This document shows positions 10,901 to 12,985 of a stretch of DNA of 12,985 bases, piece after piece. This stretch comes from Rhynchonema sp. JSB1_4 (taxonomy: Eukaryota; Nematoda; Chromadorea; Monhysterida; Xyalidae): positions 1-12,985 of the forward strand of contig JASAMV010004382.1 of the NCBI GenBank assembly GCA_030248065.1, read 5' to 3'. Below the pieces are notes generated by a model. It saw only the letters and a list, made by a program, of their open reading frames with translations. It had not been told where the DNA came from and searched no databases. A program made the translations under genes and the position numbers. The stretch's first letter is position 1. Each line of letters begins with the position of its first letter.

Positions 10901-12358
10901 ATTTGAAATGCTGCTGTGACACGAATAGGCTGTTTCAAAGTTTGATACTGGAATGACAGCAACCTCCAACATTGTGGCGAAAACTGCAATGCACAATAGC
11001 TATTGAAACGTCCGCATTGTTGAATAAAAAAGTAAAAGGTTTCAGAAACCTGGCCATTTTATATGTTAGCAATTTTCCACTCGTATACCTCTAAGCATCT
11101 GTGGTGAATGAAATAAGTTGTCAATTACAGATAAAAATCCTCTAATTATCAAGTTTTTTGTTTGTGCTCCCCCAGTTTTCAAAACCCTACACAGCTCACA
11201 CAATGTTTACCACAACATGCGCAAGGCAGCCATTCCACAGCGCACACACACAACAAAGGTTGCCAGCTGAAACATTGCTGTGTTGTCGTGTGCCGGCTGT
11301 GTGTTGTCGTTGTGTGTGCGCTGTGGAATAGCTGCTTCGCACATTGTGGTGAACCAATGTGTGAGCTGTGTAGGGTTTTAAACTAGGGAGCACAAACAAA
11401 AAACTTGATAATTAGAGGATTTTTATTTGTAATTGACAACTTATTTCATTCACCACAGATGCTTAAAATTATACGAGTAGAAAAATCTTGAACAAAAAAT
11501 GGCCAGGTTTTTGAACCTTTTACTTTTTTATTCAACAATGCGGACGTTTCAATAGCTATTGTGCATTGAGGTTTTCGCCACAATGTTGGAGGTTGCTGTC
11601 ATTCCAGTATCAAACTTTGAAACAGCCTATTCGTGTCACAGCAGCATTTCAAAAGTCAGGCAAACTTCAACGCGGCCGTGAAACATCAGGAAGCAACCAA
11701 TCGGTTCGCCAGATTAGGGTAGAGTAACACGATGTCAAACTGTAAAAAAATGTCTGCCCCCCAAGATCAAGCGCGGTCGAAGGGTTGTTTACCAGCAGCT
11801 CGCACTCGGCACGCCTGGGCCTGTGACCTTTAGTGCGGTGCTGCAGGCGTGGGAAAGTTATGAAATCTTTGCCCTCAAGTGCCGTACCAAAATTTATCGC
11901 ATGCGCGCGCGTGTGTACAAGTGTGTGTACAAGTTTCCGTGAAACGTACTGTGGTTCCCGACGTACACTTGAGTTCCACTCTAACCTATACGTTTTTTGT
12001 CGCAACAGAAAATCCAAAACGCCTAACTCGAAAAGCTGCTGGAGAGAAGGGTGCCGCGACATCATTTATGAGACGACAGTGCAAGATATGGACTTGAACT
12101 GTGGTGAGAAATATTGTTTTCGCTCTTTAGAATGTGAGAGAAACAACGTGTCACAAAGCAAACTTGTGTCCTTGTGTTGTATAGGTGATAGGTGCACCGG
12201 TTTCGTGTGCAAAAGGATTCAGTTACAACGTCGGTACCAAGGAATGTCTATTGCACAACGACACCTACAATTTGGCAGCCAATGCGGTCGGTGCTGTTGG
12301 CTTCGAGTTTTGGGAAAAAGTGTTCATTTCGGATCCGACGGGTCCATTCATTATATGA
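1917..12358 (+). CDS. Secreted sushi/EGF-like/PAN mosaic protein, 12 exons
   Basis: Exons: 1917-1989, 3635-3780, 5323-5509, 6185-6274, 6578-6787, 7268-7445, 7553-7602, 9153-9362, 9920-10032, 10507-10637, 12009-12103, 12192-12358. All introns are GT-AG, phases match at every junction, and the sum is 1650 nt (549 aa plus stop). Order: signal peptide (1-24), unassigned segment (25-70), degenerate sushi 1 (71-135), EGF-like (136-165), sushi 2 (166-235), sushi 3 (236-311), sushi 4 (312-381), sushi 5 (382-455), linker, PAN/apple-like module (about 470-545). Splicing creates the linkers CVRAC, CKPVC and CQRVC between sushi modules, the usual tandem-CCP spacing. Many NxS/T sequons and no transmembrane or GPI-type tail suggest a secreted or matrix protein. 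Sushi and PAN modules usually bind proteins or glycans; the ligand here is unknown. An in-frame stop at 1875-1877 makes 1917 the first Met (1926 and 1932 are alternatives). Least certain are the exon 10 donor and the incomplete first sushi. Confidence 0.83.
1990..2357. repeat. First part of intron 1, with CAGGCCCGG-rich inverted repeat
   Basis: No exon was seen in this stretch. At about 2148-2294 the motif TTTTCAGGCCCGG or close variants occurs several times on the plus strand and appears inverted (CCGGGCCTGAA) near 2258. The outer ends (GCGA... and ...TCGC) are also loosely inverted, so this may be a small foldback element or a decayed hairpin repeat. The last 8 bases (2350-2357, AGTATGCT) are the target duplication of the next element. 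Confidence 0.5.
2358..3139. mobile_element. Non-autonomous hAT-type transposon in intron 1
   Basis: The 782-bp element has TIRs beginning CAGGGTTGGATT (left, 2358) and ending AATCCAACCCTG (right, 3139). It is bracketed by perfect 8-bp direct repeats AGTATGCT at 2350-2357 and 3140-3147. An 8-bp target duplication with CAGGG termini is typical of the hAT superfamily. Long A/T homopolymer tracts lie just inside both ends, and the interior (about 2520-3050) is unique sequence without a recognisable transposase. The perfect duplication suggests a fairly recent insertion. Confidence 0.88.
3246..3320 (+). repeat. tRNA-derived (SINE-like) fragment in intron 1
   Basis: TAGCTCAGTTGGTAGAGC at 3253-3270 is an almost ideal tRNA D-arm and polymerase III box A. 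A B-box-like GGAGGTTCATAGTTC follows at about 3305-3319. The acceptor stem and a canonical anticodon loop do not form, and the B box departs from GGTTCGANTCC, so this reads as a tRNA pseudogene or SINE head rather than a working tRNA. It starts about 100 bp after the hAT-type element. Confidence 0.6.
3635..3780 (+). CDS. Exon 2: mature N-terminus and start of sushi 1
   Basis: The acceptor is ATTGTTCAG| in phase 1 and the donor is CTG|GTAGGT in phase 0. The predicted mature chain starts here with a segment containing GWYFEKTSDMGG and DCSGWNLGG, which I cannot assign to a family, plus the sequon NLT. The exon ends ...LLACNL. Joined to exon 3 (VGNGLYA...) this gives C-N-L-V-G-N-G, which matches the opening Cys and NG turn of a sushi module. 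That cross-intron match is the main reason for calling the exon. Confidence 0.68.
3795..5050. mobile_element. 1.25-kb TIR element with TTAGGC-like arms in intron 2
   Basis: The ends are inverted copies of GGGGTACGGACAAAACAGCG (left from 3795, right ending 5050). Both arms continue through matching blocks: several ACAAAACAGCGGGG units, the stretch containing GGAGCTTGTATCTTAGGC and its complement near 4998-5015, and runs of TTAGGC/TAGGCT units at about 3866-3922 and 4937-4995. No transposase is recognisable inside; the two longer open frames (142 and 187 codons) resemble no family I know. Fragments such as CACTTTCGTGG recur near 4527 and 4615. The left end is 14 nt after the exon 2 donor. No clear target duplication was found. 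Confidence 0.75.
5323..5509 (+). CDS. Exon 3: body of sushi 1
   Basis: The acceptor is ACAATTCAG| in phase 0 and the donor is TTCA|GTGAGT in phase 1. It continues the module begun in exon 2: NG turn, sequon NET, second Cys in TIYTC, third Cys in SICEF. The Trp and fourth Cys expected after the third Cys are absent before the splice site, so the module is degenerate, borrows a Cys from the EGF-like exon, or lacks an unrecognised exon. Confidence 0.7.
5646..5721. repeat. Hairpin-forming inverted repeat in intron 3
   Basis: GTTGTGAAACATTGCG at the left pairs with CGCAATGTTTCAAC at the right, and GCTGCGCG units lie in the loop-side half, so the segment can fold into a stem-loop of about 75 nt. 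It may be a very short foldback element or a decayed MITE. It overlaps an open 78-nt phase 1-1 interval discussed as a possible cassette exon. Confidence 0.55.
5784..6141. mobile_element. 358-bp MITE in intron 3
   Basis: The left end CGGCCGCGCCGCT and right end AGCGGCGCGGCCG are inverted. The inverted match continues inward for roughly 58 bp with some mismatches, through a pyrimidine-rich block, TATATCGTTGGTTGGCA and its complement near 6079-6097. Flanks share GTTAA (GTTAAAT at 5777-5783, GTTAAGA at 6142-6148), a possible imperfect target duplication. No coding capacity was recognised. It ends about 40 nt before the next exon. Confidence 0.75.
6185..6274 (+). CDS. Exon 4: EGF-like module with four cysteines
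   Basis: Acceptor TTTCCTCAG| and donor CCAG|GTTAAG are both in phase 1. The exon reads HPCDPDPCTTGQYC, then a nine-residue spacer and YQCLIP. This matches the first four cysteines and the Y-x-C of an EGF-like domain, but the usual C-x-C and last Cys are missing because exon 5 continues with the first Cys of sushi 2. It is either a shortened EGF-like module or part of a composite fold with sushi 1. Confidence 0.78.
6275..6577. other. Intron 4, no recognisable element
   Basis: This 303-nt GT-AG intron has no clear repeat or exon. A short tandem duplication of AGTTTAGGAT lies near 6349-6368. It is the only intron over 300 nt in which no mobile-element or repeat structure was seen. Confidence 0.6.
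6578..6787 (+). CDS. Exon 5: sushi 2
   Basis: Acceptor GATCTTTCAG| and donor CGAG|GTATGA are both in phase 1, so one exon carries a whole module. The first Cys is in ACTSLPTPPAGG, the second in YGCECC, the third in SIQC; then come the conserved Trp (TETWE) and the fourth Cys (APC). Two extra cysteines next to the second one (GCECC) are unusual for this family. The module ends CVR and joins exon 6 to make CVRAC. Confidence 0.88.
6828..6972. repeat. GGGAC-rich imperfect tandem repeat in intron 5
   Basis: Units such as GGGACGGGACA and GGGACAAGGG recur on the plus strand to about 6922. They are followed by complementary GTCCCGCGGG and TCCCGCGGGACAGG at about 6934-6969, so the 3' part can fold back on the 5' part. 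It sits in intron 5 (6788-7267). It is a short G-rich satellite or a degenerate hairpin element with no coding potential. Confidence 0.65.
7268..7445 (+). CDS. Exon 6: first three quarters of sushi 3
   Basis: Acceptor CCCTTTCAG| is in phase 1 and donor CC|GTACGT in phase 2. It contains the first Cys (ACPELQPAENN), sequon NRS, a tyrosine-containing strand (SLFYPHNTIATLAC) with the second Cys, and the third Cys in RICLADP. The Trp and fourth Cys follow in exon 7. Splicing with exon 5 gives the three-residue linker CVRAC. Confidence 0.87.
7553..7602 (+). CDS. Exon 7: C-terminal end of sushi 3
   Basis: This 50-nt exon starts in phase 2 (ACCTTTTCAG|) and ends in phase 1 (CCTG|GTGAGC). It encodes the module's Trp (HAWNDT, with a sequon) and last Cys (LDCKP). 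The 107-nt intron before it (7446-7552) is one of only two short introns in the gene. The exon is too short to find without the module context. Confidence 0.85.
7684..8359. mobile_element. 676-bp foldback element in intron 7
   Basis: The ends TACCAGCTG (left) and CAGCTGGTA (right) begin long inverted arms of about 280-290 bp that pair through CTCTCAAAGGATTTCTGCA, the block TTAAGGATACAAAGCCGAA and GCCTGC-rich stretches. The interior half is more diverged (GCTTATTTTGC and AAGTTNTTGC still match). Arms are rich in short CCTGCAGGC-type palindromes. It has no coding sequence and no clear target duplication. It would form a very stable hairpin if transcribed within the intron. Confidence 0.78.
8741..8813 (-). 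repeat. tRNA-derived (SINE-like) element in intron 7
   Basis: On the minus strand, GATAGCTCAGTCGGTAGTGC is a box A/D-arm and CTGGGTTCGAGTCCCAG is a perfect T-arm with box B GGTTCGAGTCC. The 73-nt span is tRNA-sized. Only about 4 of 7 acceptor pairs form and the anticodon loop lacks the usual T33, so a functional tRNA is unlikely. Downstream of the tRNA part (minus strand, about 8740 to 8590) the sequence may be the SINE body, ending in a T-rich stretch. Confidence 0.7.
8940..9144. repeat. Segment bounded by 12-bp direct repeats, end of intron 7
   Basis: ACAATAGACGTT occurs at 8940-8951 and again at 9133-9144, just before the exon 8 acceptor. The roughly 180 bp between holds a B-box-like GGGTCGAAACC inside a potential hairpin (AGCGGT...ACCGCT, near 9045-9075). 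This could be a retroposed insertion with a target duplication, or coincidence. Confidence 0.35.
9153..9362 (+). CDS. Exon 8: sushi 4
   Basis: Acceptor GTTGTTTTCAG| and donor AGAG|GTTGAA are both in phase 1. It is a complete module in one exon: first Cys in VCHRSDLLLP, second in THEC, third in QRC, Trp in RQWTV, fourth Cys in QQC. It has four sequons (NIT, NVT, NRT, NDT). The donor is non-consensus but is the only GT before an in-frame stop. Joins give CKPVC upstream and CQRVC downstream. Confidence 0.88.
9645..9907. mobile_element. 263-bp MITE in intron 8
   Basis: Left end AGGTTGATATCAAACTTG matches the inverted right end CAAGTTTGATATCGACCT. A second inner inverted block (ATTTAGTGG...ACTAATTTCGTCC against GGACGAAATTAGTGG) extends the fold. 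A related fragment lies near the window's left end (226-285), so this is a repeated family. Its right end is only about 12 nt upstream of the next exon, so it supplies or abuts the polypyrimidine/branch region. Confidence 0.72.
9920..10032 (+). CDS. Exon 9: first half of sushi 5
   Basis: Acceptor TGTGTTCTCAG| is in phase 1 and donor CAG|GTACAG in phase 0. It begins VCPSLAPNGD, the classic CPxLxPxNG opening of a sushi module, and ends HYVAGTQ, the strand before the second Cys. Exon 10 supplies the rest. Confidence 0.87.
10226..10420. mobile_element. 195-bp MITE in intron 9, related to the 12610-12908 element
   Basis: The left end GGGCTCGCCCAGATCGAC and right end GTCTACCTGGGAGAGCCC are inverted and resemble the termini of the 3' MITE (GGGCTCCACCAGATAGAC), followed by the same CCCGAAA/TTTCGGG units. 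Its centre is A/T-rich. It appears older or rearranged: termini differ from each other and no clean TAA duplication flanks it. Confidence 0.75.
10507..10637 (+). CDS. Exon 10: second half of sushi 5 and linker
   Basis: The acceptor is ACCTCACAG| in phase 0. It contains the second Cys (ATFNCAEC), third Cys (GVTC), sequon and Trp (NGTWTG) and fourth Cys (AACF). A strong-looking donor GCCG|GTGAGA at 10612 is in phase 1, which does not fit the phase 2 start of exon 11. The donor ACA|GTACGT at 10637/10638 is in phase 2, keeps the frame open (linker ETPLTDVQ) and closes the whole gene in frame, so it is preferred. Alternative splicing between the two is possible. The preferred donor lies in the terminal repeat of the foldback element. 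Confidence 0.75.
10635..11952. mobile_element. 1.3-kb foldback element filling intron 10
   Basis: Inverted ends ACAGTACGTTTCACGGAAA (left, 10635) and its complement (right, ending 11952) lead into arms of about 600 bp. Blocks from 10742 to 11257 pair with 11308 to 11801 at high identity, for example AACAACCCTTCGACCGCGCT and ATAATTAGAGGATTTTTAT. The loop is only about 50 bp (11258-11307). The right arm has about 50 bp of extra sequence (11800-11860) relative to the left. No coding sequence was recognised and no target duplication is evident. It accounts for nearly all of intron 10 (10638-12008). Confidence 0.85.
12009..12103 (+). CDS. Exon 11: first part of PAN/apple-like module
   Basis: The acceptor TTTTTTGTCGCAACAG| with a good pyrimidine tract is in phase 2, and the donor TGTG|GTGAGA in phase 1. 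It encodes SCWREGCRDIIYE, TTVQDMDLNC. The GxDI... V...C arrangement matches the first strand and helix start of PAN/apple domains. The other two frames are closed by stops in this exon. Confidence 0.7.
12192..12358 (+). CDS. Exon 12: rest of PAN/apple-like module and stop
   Basis: Acceptor AGGTGATAG| is in phase 1, after an 88-nt intron (12104-12191). It reads SCAKGFSYN, TKECLLHND, then GFEFWEKVF, matching the C..F.Y, K.C.L and aromatic-EK strand of PAN/apple domains. The chain ends 11 residues later at TGA 12356-12358. No transmembrane or GPI signal follows. A second AG seven bases upstream (12183-12184) would shift the frame and destroy the motif. Confidence 0.75.
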
Positions 12359-12609
12359 CCACTTAGTATGAATGTGTATTTTCGAGAAACTTTGGAAACC
12401 AAAAATTTGATTTCATTACAATATCGGTGGTGATCAAAAATGAACCAATGTTCAATTTGAGTAACTTGCACCATGCAGGATTTGCCCGGCCAGGTTTTTT
12501 GCCTCTGACTACGTACATATGCTTTACCAGCACATTATGTATGCATGTACATACGCAGTCGAATGAGTTCGATCCGTTTTAGAATCTGAGGACACTATGC
12601 ATGTGCTAA
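12359..12609 (+). other. 3' flank / probable 3' UTR
   Basis: This is low-complexity A/T-rich sequence after the stop codon. No AATAAA or ATTAAA occurs before the MITE at 12610, so the polyadenylation site cannot be placed. TATGCATGTACATAC near 12540 is a small palindromic stretch. No further gene was seen. Confidence 0.4.
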
Positions 12610-12908
12610 GGGCTCCACCAGATAGACCCGAAACCCGAAACCCGAAACATAAATTTTTTCTATGGCCATGTTTCGGGTTTCGGGTTTTGAAGAAAAAACC
12701 CGAAACCCGAAACACAAAGCATGATAATCGAAAATGTTTTGGTCTTGCCACTTGTAGCTGACGTGAACAATTTATACAGTCAGTCGAAACATTTGCGATT
12801 AGCATGCTTCGTGTTTGGGGTTTCGGGTTTTTTTTCAAAACCCGAAACCCGAAACATGCACATAGAAAAAATTTATGTTTCGGGTTTCGGGTCTATCTGG
12901 TGGAGCCC
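12610..12908. mobile_element. 299-bp PIF/Harbinger-like MITE
   Basis: The ends are perfect inverted repeats beginning GGGCTCCACCAGATAGAC and continuing through tandem CCCGAAA units. The element is flanked by TAA on both sides (12607-12609 and 12909-12911). A 3-bp TAA/TTA duplication with GGG-starting TIRs is characteristic of PIF/Harbinger-derived MITEs. Arms of about 110 bp each contain a secondary palindrome (CCCGAAAC... against GTTTCGGG...). The central 75 bp is unique. A relative lies at 10226-10420. Confidence 0.85.
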
Positions 12909-12985
12909 TAAATTTAAAACGAATCCAATATAAATATTTCGTTCACAACTCTTTGCTGTGATTGTGATTTGACTGTCTAACCTGA

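Noticed and set aside
11667..12065. A 132-codon minus-strand open frame overlapping the right foldback arm and exon 11
   Set aside because: It is antisense to the PAN exon and to a repeat arm, shows no domain or signal, and its length is explained by the repeat composition.
12610..12908. CRISPR array or other prokaryotic repeat system
   Set aside because: Repeats of CCCGAAAC are adjacent without regular spacers and are arranged as inverted arms flanked by TAA, as expected of a MITE; the window is otherwise clearly eukaryotic.

Overview
This window is eukaryotic nuclear DNA. It has spliceosomal introns, is dense in terminal-inverted-repeat (TIR) transposons and tRNA-derived repeats, and has no operon structure. 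Reading it by hand gives one complete plus-strand gene of 12 exons (first ATG at 1917, stop at 12356-12358). Its exons join in a single consistent frame: 1650 nt, 549 residues. The encoded protein is a secreted mosaic: signal peptide, an unrecognised N-terminal segment, five sushi/CCP-like modules with a four-cysteine EGF-like module after the first, and a C-terminal PAN/apple-like module. Adjacent sushi modules join with three-residue Cys-to-Cys linkers that appear only after splicing, which strongly supports the model. N-glycosylation sequons are frequent and no membrane anchor is visible. The domain mix and class 1-1 exons suggest an animal, a unicellular relative of animals, or another protist with extracellular adhesion proteins; the sequence does not decide which.

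Layout: 1-1790 is a large element with TTAA flanks and arms of nearly 190 bp, enclosing a decayed hAT-like element and a fragment of another repeat. 1787-1916 is the short 5' flank. 1917-12358 is the gene. 12359-12609 is 3' flank. 12610-12908 is a PIF/Harbinger-like MITE flanked by TAA.

Inside the gene almost every long intron contains a different foldback or TIR element. Intron 1 has a hAT-type element with a perfect 8-bp target duplication and a tRNA-like repeat. Intron 2 has a 1.25-kb element with TTAGGC-like runs in both arms. Intron 3 has a 0.36-kb MITE. Intron 5 has a GGGAC-rich repeat. Intron 7 has a 0.68-kb foldback and a second tRNA-like repeat. Intron 8 has a MITE. Intron 9 has a relative of the MITE at the window's right end. 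Intron 10 is almost entirely a 1.3-kb foldback. The frame-consistent donor of intron 10 lies inside that element's terminal repeat, so the transposon appears to supply a splice site. No transposase or reverse transcriptase coding sequence was recognised, so all the elements look non-autonomous.
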